DNA of 64,000 bases from Euglena gracilis (GCA_039621445.1 CP154956.1:53925143-53989142); one strand, 5' to 3'. Counted from the first letter of the stretch, positions 32,701 to 41,497 are shown. Numbers and translations are program-made. Notes: generated by a model from the letters alone, not told the origin.

Positions 32701-34442
32701 AACCTCTGGCGCGAAGGAGACGGGAGGCGTCAGTCGCTTCCACCACCGCGATTCCGCGGCGGGAGGAACGCGACCGCAGCCCCTCCGTCACCATTCTGGA
32801 GGCAGCGCCGCCGTCTCCGACAGGAACGGCTGTATCATTCGTCTCTGCCCCGCGAGCGGCAGGGGAAAGATCGGTTTCCCCGGCCCCCGCGACGGCTCCC
32901 GTCTGTCCACCGGTAGGTGGAGACCAGGAACTTCCTGAGGAGGAAGGTGAGAACGTGGAGGATATCCTCTACGCTGCTCGGCATGCTCCGGCACAGCCTC
33001 GGCCAGACGAAGCACCCGCAGGGGATATACCTGTGGCTGCAACGCCTGTCCCGACGGCTGAGCCTCCAGCCGAGGTGACTGGTATGGTCGTCGAGGATAT
33101 CCTCGAAGAACCTGCCAGTCCCACAGCACGCACCTCGTTAGGAGGCCGTGTGCTCGGCGCCGTGGTCACTGGCATTACTGCCGTGGCTGCTGCACTAACG
33201 CCACGAGGTGGAGGTGTAGCATCAAGCTCCGCCGCTGAGGTCGTGGAGACACCAGATGTCGGTGTCCCCACACCCCCATCTCCGGCAACAGTGCAACCAC
33301 CTTCAGGGGATGAACCCCAGCCGACAGAGCCATCTGTCGCACCGGCTACAGCGGAGGATCAACCTCCTGTAGCACCTGCGCCAGCGGTTGTGGAGGATCA
33401 ACCTCCTAGACCGGATGTCGAAATGGAAGTGGAGGAGAGACCCCCACGACCACCGACACCGCGCAGGGTCCCTGCCGCCCCGAGGACAATGGCAGAGTTT
33501 CTGGGAGCGCCAGCGCCTGTGGAAGCACCGATTCCGGTGACGACCACAGTGCCACGCCTCGTCGGACAGGATGAACCTGTTCGGCGACGGCCTGCTGAAC
33601 AACCCCAGGAACGAATGCCAACCCCTCGGAGCGTCATGCGCGACCCAGCGGTCAGTATGCCCGCTTCGCCCAGACGGCAAACGTCTACTCCGGCACCATC
33701 GGCTCCTGATACCAGGAGTAAGCCGCAGGCATCGTCTCCTGATTCCGGGAGTGCGAAGCCGAAAGGAGGCAAATCGGGTGCTGCACCCTGTAAGCCCCCT
33801 TCCAAAGGCGGTGATGGGAAACCACCACCGAAAGGTGGCGCTGGAGGTCAGACTGGCGGACAGCCGAAAGGCCCTACGACAATGCACGACTATTCGGCCG
33901 TTGCATCGTCCGGGTACGGCCAGAGCAAACCGAAAGGTAAGGCTCGTGGTAGACAGGCCCAGTCTTCCGCCGGATCGACGGATGAGGAGCAGGATGAACC
34001 TGCTTCACCTCCTGTGTCTGCGGATGCCCAGCTCTGGACCCAGGATATCCTGACCAGACTAGGCACCGTGGAAGAGAGGACGAAGAAACTGGCTGCTATT
34101 AGGCACCAGAAAGGGTCACTGAATCGATGGATTCAGCCCCTCTTCGTCCGCGGAGAACCTTTCCACTATGTCCCGGAACATACCTGGACATTCTGGAACA
34201 GGCGCTCACCCAGAGTACTGGCACAGTACTTTGGTGAGGACTGCGTGTTGGATTTCCAGCACGGCACGTCCTTTGCCTGGACGTGCACCGTGTGCCACCA
34301 TGTGCGGCACAACCAACCGCTTGTGCATGTGTGCAAGCGGCAGGTGCAATCCTCGTGGTTCCATCACAGGGCATATGTGCCGAACTGTGTGGCGCTCGTA
34401 TGTGGCGAGTGCCTGAATGCCTGGAAGCACAGCTTGAACTAA
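29745..34442 (+). CDS. Very long accessory ORF of element 1, unknown function, 5' part
   Basis: ATG at 29745 opens 1565 codons, closed by a TAA that is created by the MITE insertion at 34441. The N-terminal 500 residues are Pro/Ala/Arg-rich and probably disordered, with one small Cys/Trp island (WCPCGQ). Residues about 519-549 are a Lys/Gly repeat (GKGKGEGKG). Residues about 570-900 are a compact Trp/Tyr-rich domain with Cys pairs (CCKYC near 741), possibly zinc-binding. A long Pro/Glu-rich linker follows and includes a weak hydrophobic stretch (VLGAVVTGITAVAAAL, about 33150-33198). The end is a Cys/His cluster (CTVCHH ... C ... CGEC). I recognise no family. It is not an RT, integrase, helicase or obvious envelope. 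It lies between pol and the 3' LTR on the sense strand, where env or captured genes sit in other elements. Confidence 0.75.
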   Translation: MLPGRGPGPGPPWPQPSGAPYPQYPQYAEAPIPGAPHAERVSAPVFAAATSSRSAYAVPDPSAVQQPAPQPPVQRRSRLPPYAGEMIFRTTETLERAMRMCAHPPTEPFMQALWDAYCAQLLVVANTPVAQWCPCGQALMTGRRYFSFAADSGFEPGETMMDLGVYVPPMLQTQTPVGSHTVHMREHTPPPVGEAVHVPPGMTRIFARPPSPQRMPPREPPAEQFVSRYATHADYPRGARVLPAGQSDVPSEAYVQHMFMHWMPQASSVAPAPGVEPRRQEEPIVVEDEPPHREAARPPSAAPVQTGDVPRRQEAPYYHMAPPGTEQDELARHFLQEPVFASEEHRTRYYASLAALQGRGYTPYHPYQPQLRVATPVLPGEPPAGAAGLPATLKRDRVTENLTPQPRRPSPRDAEGGAAMQVEASQDSLAGQPPAVAQAAMSRPVAAMPPPIPPVWKEPRPPTPKPSPRQAPSQRPATPSPRRAAERQGPSPEMEWEGTEPTPAAPSARPSGIRQTGKDKGKAEGKGKGEGKGVAGKGKGEGKGKGTAREEEEEPAEVLSDFEQMLRFKEELEDEGWRMQHDYHVAGNRPVTPPEAVIEVVLHHTENRVRQFHYGIDLYAFEGEGGRPLLDAQPGFWELWFWLGYPCQNWGLFSDSTGRSYLHQLGFRDQHVLARRLKAIFDCIHTVGPLGVQWKYYPLNPDIERLIEVLWCNNLQVWLVSHYGSTFRVKRVSLAYPQRYDLCCKYCRQEFPVDFWGFGVRGSPPPPRDNPGLEMGRRMLMHVCRDAPDVQGKSRRVHKQCIFMLQQFWWRAWTTYVMEVYIHLRDPQDDRPGMESLPPDYGDPVEGPRRRRVIADLRPNWHLAGIDLEEHLRRQFGGTLDREVFLQLMNHPKAILDLGMPILACVQEFEDGFFEVWEDTRYRGFLGPNRPANAWVQPSWPPPWPNSASSSTLAFYRLADAQGCRWHPDDPRSPEDLRAFIAPEDEPLARRRREASVASTTAIPRREERDRSPSVTILEAAPPSPTGTAVSFVSAPRAAGERSVSPAPATAPVCPPVGGDQELPEEEGENVEDILYAARHAPAQPRPDEAPAGDIPVAATPVPTAEPPAEVTGMVVEDILEEPASPTARTSLGGRVLGAVVTGITAVAAALTPRGGGVASSSAAEVVETPDVGVPTPPSPATVQPPSGDEPQPTEPSVAPATAEDQPPVAPAPAVVEDQPPRPDVEMEVEERPPRPPTPRRVPAAPRTMAEFLGAPAPVEAPIPVTTTVPRLVGQDEPVRRRPAEQPQERMPTPRSVMRDPAVSMPASPRRQTSTPAPSAPDTRSKPQASSPDSGSAKPKGGKSGAAPCKPPSKGGDGKPPPKGGAGGQTGGQPKGPTTMHDYSAVASSGYGQSKPKGKARGRQAQSSAGSTDEEQDEPASPPVSADAQLWTQDILTRLGTVEERTKKLAAIRHQKGSLNRWIQPLFVRGEPFHYVPEHTWTFWNRRSPRVLAQYFGEDCVLDFQHGTSFAWTCTVCHHVRHNQPLVHVCKRQVQSSWFHHRAYVPNCVALVCGECLNAWKHSLN
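34438..34440 (+). repeat. 3-bp target duplication of the MITE, left
   Basis: ACT here and ACT at 35083-35085 flank the perfect terminal inverted repeats. Confidence 0.7.
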
Positions 34443-35082
34443 ACCCCCCCCCCATTTAAACCGACCCGTCGGTTTAGGACTTTTGGGTTGGCGGAAATCC
34501 TGGAGGGGGTCGGTTTAGACGGGGGGTCGGTTTCAGGGGGAGCACCGGCTGGCCGACGACGTGACGGAAGCGGGTTGATGTTAGCAAGGCAATTTCAATT
34601 GGCAAATGCCCAATTTGGTCGGCCAATTCCTAAATTTGAGTGACAAATGCCTAATTTGGGATGCAAATTCTTAATTTTCGGGGGCAAATGCTGAATTTTG
34701 GGTGTAATATCCAATTTTTGGTGGCAAACTGCCTAATTTTGGGTGCAAACTTCAAATTTTAGATAGCAAATGCCTAATTTTGTAATTTTTGGGTTCCAAC
34801 GCCAAATTTTCGGAGGAAAATGCCCAATTTGAGGTGCAAACTCCAAAATTTGGAGGCAAATGCCTAATTTTGGGTTTAAAATCCCAATTTTGGTCATCAA
34901 TATTAACTATTCAATGAGCTAGACGCTCTTTCCGTTGGCGGCTTCTATTATGCTGTGCATGTTTGCCATCCAACTTGCCATGGGTCGGTTTATTTCTTTT
35001 TTTGGTTGAAATTCTGCAATGGGTCGGTTTGGAAGGGTAGGTCGGTTTAGAAGGGGAGTCGGTTTAAATGGGGGGGGGGTTT
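34441..35082. mobile_element. 642-bp MITE inside the accessory ORF
   Basis: It has perfect 25-bp terminal inverted repeats (AAA, ten C, ATTTAAACCGAC) at 34441-34465 and 35058-35082, and a 3-bp ACT duplication. Sub-terminal GTCGGTTTAG words are repeated near both ends. The interior holds a GC-rich block (about 34536-34577) and an AT-rich minisatellite of about 21-bp units (34590-34890), both also seen reversed at 12590-12860. There is no coding capacity. A 3-bp duplication is seen in CMC/CACTA and Harbinger types, but the ends do not clearly fit either. Its insertion supplies the stop codon that ends the upstream frame. Confidence 0.85.
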
Positions 35083-35906
35083 ACTCCTACAGTGAGAATG
35101 CTCACGACAGGGATATCCCTGCCTTGTGCATCAACTGTATAGGAGGCAAGTTCGTGCAGACTGCTGATGGAGCAGTCACCACCATTGTCCCCCAGCACTG
35201 GGAGACACTGGAGAAGTGGAAGAAGGAGTACAAGCAGGTGGAAGGCCGCCTGAAGCACTCCGACTTCCGAAAGGTAGAAAGCTACCGCCACACGGGAATG
35301 GCCCGTGAGTTCCAGATCGACGCTGGGGCAATGCGCCTCGCCGTCGAGGAACACGCCAAGGTAAGAATGCCTTACCTCTGGACTGATGGCGACTGGGAGA
35401 CACAGGTTTACCCCCTGTTCTCCAAGCGTCAGCATGGCGGATACGCCTTGCCACTGTGGCCTCCTGAAGAACACGATTTGGTGGACTTCAGAGGTTGGTT
35501 GGCGGCTGTATTACGGCCCCATACCGCAAGAGTTCGGACAGCGAGGTGGATGTATGACATCAACTTCAGACAGACCCCGGGGATGCCCCCGCAGGTGCCT
35601 GCGAATCACCCCCGGATGAATTACATCATCTGGCCGGTGATGCTGCCCAGAATTTTCTGGGAGCAACTCCAACGGTATCTTCAGCATCATGCTGAACGTA
35701 CCAGGGAGAAGCTGCCGGATAATTGGATCAAGGACTGGGAGACCCCTTCCTTTGATGTCAACGATCCGGAGCTCAACACCATTCGGAGTGAATCAGCTCC
35801 GCCGCGTTCCCCACGCCAACTGGAGTTGGTTGAGGACCCATTAGGGGACCCCCAACACGACTACTGGCGTGAGGTCCGCGAACGTCCAGCCAATAAAGGC
35901 AGGTGA
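35083..35906 (+). CDS. Accessory ORF of element 1, 3' part after the MITE
   Basis: Coding resumes at the right ACT duplication in exactly the frame of the upstream part once the MITE and one duplication are discounted. Together they span 4696 plus 821 nt, or 1839 codons including the stop. An ATG at 35019 inside the MITE end opens the same frame but is incidental. The segment has a C-x2-C (LCINC), a charged helical part (ETLEKWKKEYKQVE), then Trp/Pro-rich sequence. The C-x2-C lies about 25 residues after the Cys/His cluster that precedes the insertion, so the MITE probably splits a zinc-binding domain. Family unknown. Confidence 0.7.
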
Positions 35907-36717
35907 GGTGTCTGTCAGCGCCAATGCGGCGTCTTTCAGCACCCTCGTCAGGTATTCGCCTGACACCCTGTTTGGTATTCGCCCGAACAGCCCCTTCGAA
36001 GACCCTTTGCGGTATTCGCCGCTAGTAAGTTCCCACCGGGATGCTGCCATGTGCAGGATTCCGTGCGCATGCATGCACACCCCTCTCCCCTCTCCCCTCT
36101 CGCGGGCGTGCGACACGCAGCGCACAGGGCCGACGGCCCCTTTTCCTTTCCCTTTCTTTTCTTTTCGGCCGTTTGAGGCCTTAAGGCTGCCTGACAGCAC
36201 AACTTTTCTGGCCTAAGCCAAACCCCCACTCCTCTCTACTTTCCCCCCGGCGCAAATGCTGTCGCCGGCAGTTGGTTTTGTAGAGTAGGATTTCCTTTTG
36301 CGTGGTCAGGTTTGACTGGCCATGCGCCCTGCCCAGGTTTGACTGGTCAGAGGCCCCCTCCTTCCACACCCTCCCCATGGGTTTTCCTGGAATGCCCATG
36401 GACCCAACCCCAAGTGCCTTTGGCACACCCAAACTGGGTGGATGGGTTTGCTTGGCAAGGAAACCTGCCAGCCCCATTTTCCCCAATGGGCTATAATATA
36501 CTATACCCCATAAGCCACCGCAAAATAGGTGAAACCATTTTGCGCGTTTTGGGCTTTTGGGTCCCCTCCTTTCCGCCCCCCCCCCTTTGAGTGGACCCCT
36601 GTGCGACGGAAAGGGCCCCTGTGGATGCGCCAGGGTGCACCTCCCGCAGACCAGGTCTGTGTCCGAAATCCCTGTGGCCAGAATGCCTGGTCCAAAGGGG
36701 AAATCGGGCATAGCCCT
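35907..36717 (+). other. 3' untranslated region of element 1
   Basis: Three GGTATTCGCC words lie at about 35951-36020, followed by a CTCTCCC run and mixed sequence. No supported coding frame is seen between the accessory ORF stop and the polypurine tract. Confidence 0.6.
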
Positions 36718-36727
36718 GGGAGGGGGA
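36718..36727 (+). promoter_or_regulatory. Polypurine tract of element 1
   Basis: GGGAGGGGGA lies immediately before the 3' LTR start, where plus-strand DNA synthesis is primed. Confidence 0.8.
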
Positions 36728-37041
36728 TGTGTACCAGGCGTATGCTTCTGTCCCCTTCCGTTGAGGAAGTTAGGATGGAAGCAGATCCTATTAGGATCTC
36801 CTAATGGGTGCCCCCTTCTCTCTCCACAGGTGGTATTCTTCTTATACCTTTTCCTTCCTTTTCCTTGGACCGGACTTGGATTTCCAGTCCGTCCTCCCTG
36901 CATTGCTCCGTGCTTTGCTTCTTGGGAAGTGGGAAAAGGGTTTTCTGTTACTCTGATTTTCAGTTCCCAAGTAGGTGCGCCAAGGCGAAAGCGAAGGCTT
37001 TTGGGAATTGGGAAAGGGGAATTGGGAATTAGACGTACACT
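36728..37041 (+). repeat. 3' LTR of element 1
   Basis: 314 bp, the same as the 5' LTR apart from one visible substitution, followed directly by the AAATC duplication. Confidence 0.9.
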
Positions 37042-37046
37042 AAATC
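37042..37046 (+). repeat. 5-bp target-site duplication of LTR element 1, right
   Basis: AAATC, matching 21252-21256. Confidence 0.85.
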
Positions 37047-37069
37047 ACCGTCCACGGGAATCACTGCTT
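37047..37069 (+). repeat. End of the non-LTR element and its right 14-bp duplication
   Basis: 37047-37055 is the last 9 bp of the interrupted non-LTR element. 37056-37069 repeats GGGAATCACTGCTT of 20378-20391. There is no poly-A, which is acceptable for RLE-type elements. Confidence 0.6.
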
Positions 37070-37078
37070 TTCAAAATG

Positions 37079-37576
37079 TTACAACTTATTGGTCGCAGCT
37101 TTTTGGACCCCAGACACCCCTTCGTCGAAGATCCGGTTGGATGCAGGGACAAGCTTGTTCCCGTGGCGGCGCCATCCTTTAGGTGACTTAACTGGCACAA
37201 TCTTGAAGCAACCAGGATTGCTGCCAATACACCAGGCAGAAGTCCACTGTTCACGAACATTGGAATTGCCACAAACAAAGATAAGCTTTGGACACGCCGC
37301 AAGTGAAAAATGACCAAAAACCCAGCATAGAAAGCGCCGAGAACATTTTTCGATGCCTTTTATGTTCCACCATTTTTTGGTGTAGAGTTTTTCAGCTGTC
37401 TCGGGCGGGGGGTTGGCATTGGGGAGTGTCCCTGATAATTCCAGATGTGCATGGGGGGTCCTCAGAGAACCAGGGTTCGGCGTTTTTTTCCGTTTCAAAT
37501 AATTCGAATTTTTCAAAGTTGAATTATTCGAATTTTTTGTGAGGAAAATTTCCAAAACTTCCGCAGGCTGAAGCAC
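37079..37576 (-). CDS. Unrecognised minus-strand ORF, possible exon
   Basis: The frame encodes up to 165 aa. About 90 residues toward the C-terminus (37079-37400) have unbiased composition with Trp and Cys (LCWVFGHFSLAACPKL, WCIGSNPGCFKIVPV), unlike nearby low-complexity frames. It ends next to the right target duplication of the nested insertions. It could be part of a disrupted host gene with the segment at 19837-20276 on the same strand, or a relic of another element. No family recognised. Confidence 0.3.
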   Translation of the reverse strand: MLQPAEVLEIFLTKNSNNSTLKNSNYLKRKKTPNPGSLRTPHAHLELSGTLPNANPPPETAEKLYTKKWWNIKGIEKCSRRFLCWVFGHFSLAACPKLIFVCGNSNVREQWTSAWCIGSNPGCFKIVPVKSPKGWRRHGNKLVPASNRIFDEGVSGVQKAATNKL

Positions 37577-38107
37577 TGCAAGGGGGATCTGTTTTTCTTC
37601 CCCACAGTGACGGCATTCCCAAGGTACTCGCAGACAGAAAAAAACACCCCGAGAAGTACTCCAGATTGTTTTTTACATGCCTTTTGTGGAAAGTCCCGCA
37701 CGTGACTCCAACGGGTTTTTTTTGCCGGCCCCCCCAGCCATGGCCCCGCAGTTGCAGAAGTCCACCCCCACTCCGCAGAACCCTCCCGATAAAACGGACA
37801 AAAAACCAACCCCAGACCACCCCACCCGTAGAAGCCCCCCCCAAGCCACCCCACCCCGTACCGGGGTTGAAGCTAGACAAAATTGGAAGCCGAAAAAATT
37901 GGTGCCAAACCTGAAAACAGCCCAGAAAAAAGTTTTGTTTGGCAGGTTTTGTTTGCAAGATGACTGGAAAAGGGGTGATTTTGAAATTTTTGAGGCAGGA
38001 TTTTCAAAGCCGGAAAAATTTGGCAGGATTTTTGTACGCCAATATTTTCCCAATGAATTTTTTCGGCCTTCAATTTTTTCTCCCCTGCACCAAACCCTCT
38101 CTCATCT
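37577..38107. other. No gene supported
   Basis: Proline-rich open frames occur on several strands here because of C-rich composition. Nothing recognisable. Confidence 0.4.
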
Positions 38108-38305
38108 GGCCCAAAACTGGCTAGCATGTGCCCAAAACTGGCCAGCACTTCTGCCCAAAAGTGGCCAGCACGTGTGGCCCAAAACTGGCCATCACATCTG
38201 GCCAAAAAACTGGCCAGCATGTGGCCCAAAACTGGCCAGCACTTCTGCCCAAAACTGTGGCCCAAAACTGGCCACCACATCTGGCCCGAAACTGGCCAGT
38301 TCTTT
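38108..38305 (+). repeat. Tandem repeat of AAAACTGGCCAGCA units
   Basis: Eight or so imperfect units (CCCAAAACTGGCCAGCACNTCTGG) of about 18-30 bp. Not coding. Confidence 0.8.
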
Positions 38306-38454
38306 GCCATTGAAAAGCAAACAGGAACAGCAACAGGAACCAGAAAACACACACGTTGTTGGCCGTAATACAAACGGAGCAGTTTAGCAGGGACATGCTC
38401 AGGTCCAGATTACCAAACCACTCAAGAAGCCACTTTCAAACAATCCCATTTTCG

Positions 38455-38600
38455 ATGTTGAGGCTGTGTTCATAGCAACATTCCTTTGGTCAAAGGCTGT
38501 GTTTCTAAACACAGCTTGGCACGTCAAAGGCTGTGTTTAGAAACACATCCTTCGACCAATGGCTGTGTTTCTAAGCACAGCCTTCAAAGGCTGTGTTGAC
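38455..38600. repeat. Hairpin repeats GGCTGTGTTTCTAAACACAGC
   Basis: About five copies of GGCTGTGTT in alternation with AAACACAGC/AACACATCC form short palindromes. Similar in style to 4736-4930. Confidence 0.6.
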
Positions 38601-39146
38601 AAAATTGGTTTTTTAAAAATAAAGCAAAAATTGCACAATCAAAAGGAAGTTCATTGAAAGTGCAACATTTTTCTGTCCGTGCCTGTCTTGATGGGGGTTC
38701 CCAAAAAAAGATCTCCATACAAGGCAACATGTGGTGCATCCTCTTGGGAGGTTAGGCAGTAGGCGGGGGGGGGGGGGGGACCCTCCCGGTGAACGTTCAC
38801 AGGGGGGGGTGCTTTCGGCGGTGAAGTTCACCAGGTGAACTTCACCGGTGAACATAGGTGTCACAAGGGGCGGTCGGGGGGGGGGAGGCGGGCCCCCCAG
38901 GATTTTGGAAAGAAAAAATTTTTCAGCATGAATGTGATATTTTTTTTGCAATGCCATGTTCAATGGTTCAAAGGAGCGTTGGCAGGGGGGGTCCCGAGGT
39001 CAGATTTTTTTTTGCATTTTTTGGCACTTTTTGCTGTACTGTACTAACTATACGGGGGGTGGGTCCTGGGGTCCTAACTGTACTGCCAACCCCCCCCCTC
39101 AAAAATCGGCCAAAACCCGGCGCCGAAGGCGCCAAAAAAATTTTTT
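38601..39146. other. No gene; GGTGAAC palindromes
   Basis: GTGAACGTTCAC and GGTGAAGTTCACC/GGTGAACTTCACC palindromes cluster at about 38790-38855. The remainder is homopolymer-rich. A GGCGCCGAAGGCGCC hairpin is at about 39120-39133. Confidence 0.5.
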
Positions 39147-39259
39147 TAGACAAAAATCGACCGACACTAACAGATTCAGCAGGGGCGCCGGGCGCGAGCG
39201 AGCGAAGCGAGCCGCCCGGCGCCCCTGCTCAATCTGTTAGTGTCGGTCGATTTTTCTAA
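39147..39259. repeat. Long palindrome of about 113 bp
   Basis: AAAAATCGACCGACACTAAC...GCAGGGGCGCCGGGCG on the left pairs with its reverse complement on the right around a GAGCGAGCGAAGCGAGC core. Only one or two positions are unpaired. It is followed by a tandem array carrying the same ATCGACCGACA word. Confidence 0.8.
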
Positions 39260-39365
39260 AACCTTTTTGTCTGGGCCCGACGCCTGTCTTGATATTCATT
39301 CGACCGAACCGCCTGGACGGAAATATGGTCAAAAAAGTGGTTTTTGGCCCATTAACGGGCGCCTG

Positions 39366-39484
39366 AATGGAAATCAACTGACACAAACGGCGCCTGAATG
39401 GAAATCGACCGACATAAACGGGCGCCTGAATGGAAATCGACCGACATAAACGGGCGCCTGAATGGGAATCGACTGACATAAACG
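39366..39484 (+). repeat. 33-bp tandem repeat, about four units
   Basis: Units of GGCGCCTGAATGGAAATCGA-CCGACATAAACG. They share ATCGACCGACA with the neighbouring palindrome. Confidence 0.85.
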
Positions 39485-39895
39485 GTTTCCGATGTCTTGG
39501 AAATCGACGAACCTTTTGTTTCCTTTTTTGAATGCCTTTTTGTTCCGTTTTGGGACATTGTCAGTTTCAGCCTGAAACCCGTTAATGTCGACCAATCTTT
39601 TGCCTTTTTTTTCGGAATGCTTTTTTCTTTTTTTAATCTCTATATCAAGAACTGCGTCTGGTTTTCTGGGCCAACGGCTCCGGGAGCGAAAACACCCCAT
39701 GGAAAAGACATTGCCCCAAAGAATTTTTAGGCATGAATTTGGCCTCGTGGATGGGGCCCACAATAAAATTGTCATCTTCATTGCACCATTTGGATTCATG
39801 CATTCTTTTTTTAAAAAAACCCAACTTCACGTTTGGTTTTGATTGAATGAGGGGCTAATTCTTAAGAAGGGTGGAATCAACATCAACACAAATAC

Positions 39896-40819
39896 TACTA
39901 CAAAAAAGAGGTGGCGGACGCCGGTTTTGTCCAAAGCTCGACGGCCGGTTCCCCCGGAACGCCGGGCTTTGGACAGAACCGGCGTCCGCCACCTCTCGTT
40001 TAAGCCGGCGTTTTAGAGACGCCGGGTTCAGGACAGAACCGGCGTCCCCAACCTTCGGCCAAAGGACACTCCCAGGACCAAGATCTGAAATGTCACACCA
40101 CTTTGGATTTCATCAAATTTCGGCGATCGCGAGGGTATTTCTGGCTGTGTCAATCGTCCAGGTATAAAATCACCCCTCGATCGAAAGCTCTTTTCATCAG
40201 ACGACTGGCGATCACCACCAAATTCAGCCACGTCGCCTGGAGCTCTTATTTTCTGTCAGTGGGGAATCCTAATTTCACAACTCTCGTGCTCCCCCAAGGC
40301 CCTCAGGTCGTTGATTCGAAGAGAAAAAACGTTTCTGTAGGGTTTATTCAGCATCTTAAACCAAAAGTCACTGAAGATTGCTACAAGTTTCGACAAGTTT
40401 CTGGCCGATCCGACCATCGCGAGCGTATCTCGGGCTGCGTGCAACGTTAGGGTACCAAGTTACCCCTCGATCGAAAGCTCTTTTCAACAGACGACCAGCG
40501 GTGCTCATCAGATCTTTCCACGCTGCACGGTACTCTATTTCCAAATCTGGGCCGATTTTCACCAAATTTGGATATCCACCCCACTGGTCCCCAGATGGAA
40601 AAATTCATTGTCCTTGATGGTTGAAACACTCATACCAGCACCTTAGGGCCACTTTTGGGCACTTTTGGTGACATTTTTAGGAATGAAAATCGGACGCCGG
40701 GCTTTGGACAAAACCGGCGTTCCTAACGCCGGGCTTTAGGACAGAACCGGCGTCCGGAAAGCCCGTGGGGGGGGACGCCGGTTCTGTCCTGAACCCGGCG
40801 TCTCAAACGCCGGCTTAAT
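39896..40819 (-). mobile_element. 0.9-kb non-autonomous element Z, copy 2
   Basis: This is the inverted counterpart of 18189-19089, with the same ends (TACTACA... and ...CGGCTTAAT), the same stacked CCGGCGTC/GACGCCGG palindromes and the same middle. It is slightly longer because its AGGTGGCGG-side palindromes are more complete. Two copies with the same ends at unrelated loci show that the unit is mobile. Confidence 0.7.
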
Positions 40820-40914
40820 CCTTGTCCGAAACTGCACGAGACAAATTCCTATTTTTATGATATGCCGCCAAATTTGGAATTTTTTGAGGGTGGGGCACTA
40901 CCCCCCCCCCATTT

Positions 40915-41497
40915 GAACCATCCCAGCATTTGGGTTGGTTTAAAAAAAATTTCAGGCACTGAAATTTTTTTTCCCTTGAACCAATTTACACATGGCGCGA
41001 AGCGCCGAAGGAAAAACCTTAGCGTTTTTGGGTACCTGGAAAATGCGGGCCCGGGTCGGTCAAAAAAATGTTATTTCATGGTTCCCAGAATGGTGGTGCC
41101 CCCCCCCCGCGTCCCCCCCCGCGTCCCCCCCGCGTCCCCAAAACCCCCAAAGCAACAACATGCACAAAATGGGGCTGCAGCAAATGGGTTCCATGTATGA
41201 GAGGGAACTGGGAATTGGTGGTGCACCCAATGGCCCCATGTCTGGCCACAAAAACTAGAAATGGGACGTGTCTGAAGGCTGATGTGACACAACAGGGGGG
41301 AAGATGGAGGCAAGTTTTTGAAAGCAATCTGTTTACATTGGCTGGACATGTTAGATGTGGTGGGTATGCAATGATTGGGAGGACCCATTGCAAACCATGG
41401 CTGACAGTTCTTTTCAGGCCACTGGCTGGGTTGAGGGGCCTTTTCAGGCCCAGGGGGCCTTATCAGGCTGATAAATCACTGCAGCGTCGTTCATACA
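40915..41497 (+). repeat. 583-bp direct repeat X, left of element 2
   Basis: It starts GAACCA.CCCAGCATTTGG and ends CGTTCATACA exactly at the left LTR. The same 583 bp with three visible substitutions follows the right LTR (55684-56266). It contains a GGCGCGAAGCGCC hairpin and no supported gene. Its position on both sides in direct orientation is that of a target-site duplication, but it is over a hundred times longer than normal. Confidence 0.85.

Larger units (their letters stand above)
21257..37041 (+). mobile_element. Giant Ty3/gypsy chromovirus, element 1 (15.8 kb)
   Basis: The element has 314-bp LTRs, a 5-bp target duplication, a primer-binding site straight after the 5' LTR and a polypurine tract straight before the 3' LTR. 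Coding order is gag, zinc knuckle, protease, RT, RNase H, integrase, chromodomain, then a separate very long ORF not normally found in this group. The two LTRs differ by one base that I can see (CCGTCC against CCTTCC near 21387/36858), so the insertion is recent. A 642-bp MITE interrupts the last ORF. The element lies inside a truncated non-LTR retrotransposon. Confidence 0.9.

Noticed and set aside
35019-35906. A separate 295-aa gene starting at ATG 35019
   Set aside because: The ATG and first 20 or so codons lie within the right end of the MITE. The rest is the continuation of the upstream accessory ORF.
29745-35906. Accessory ORF as a retroviral envelope gene
   Set aside because: The position fits, but there is no signal peptide, no strong membrane anchor and no cysteine pattern of an envelope. 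The only hydrophobic stretch is short and Ala/Gly-rich.
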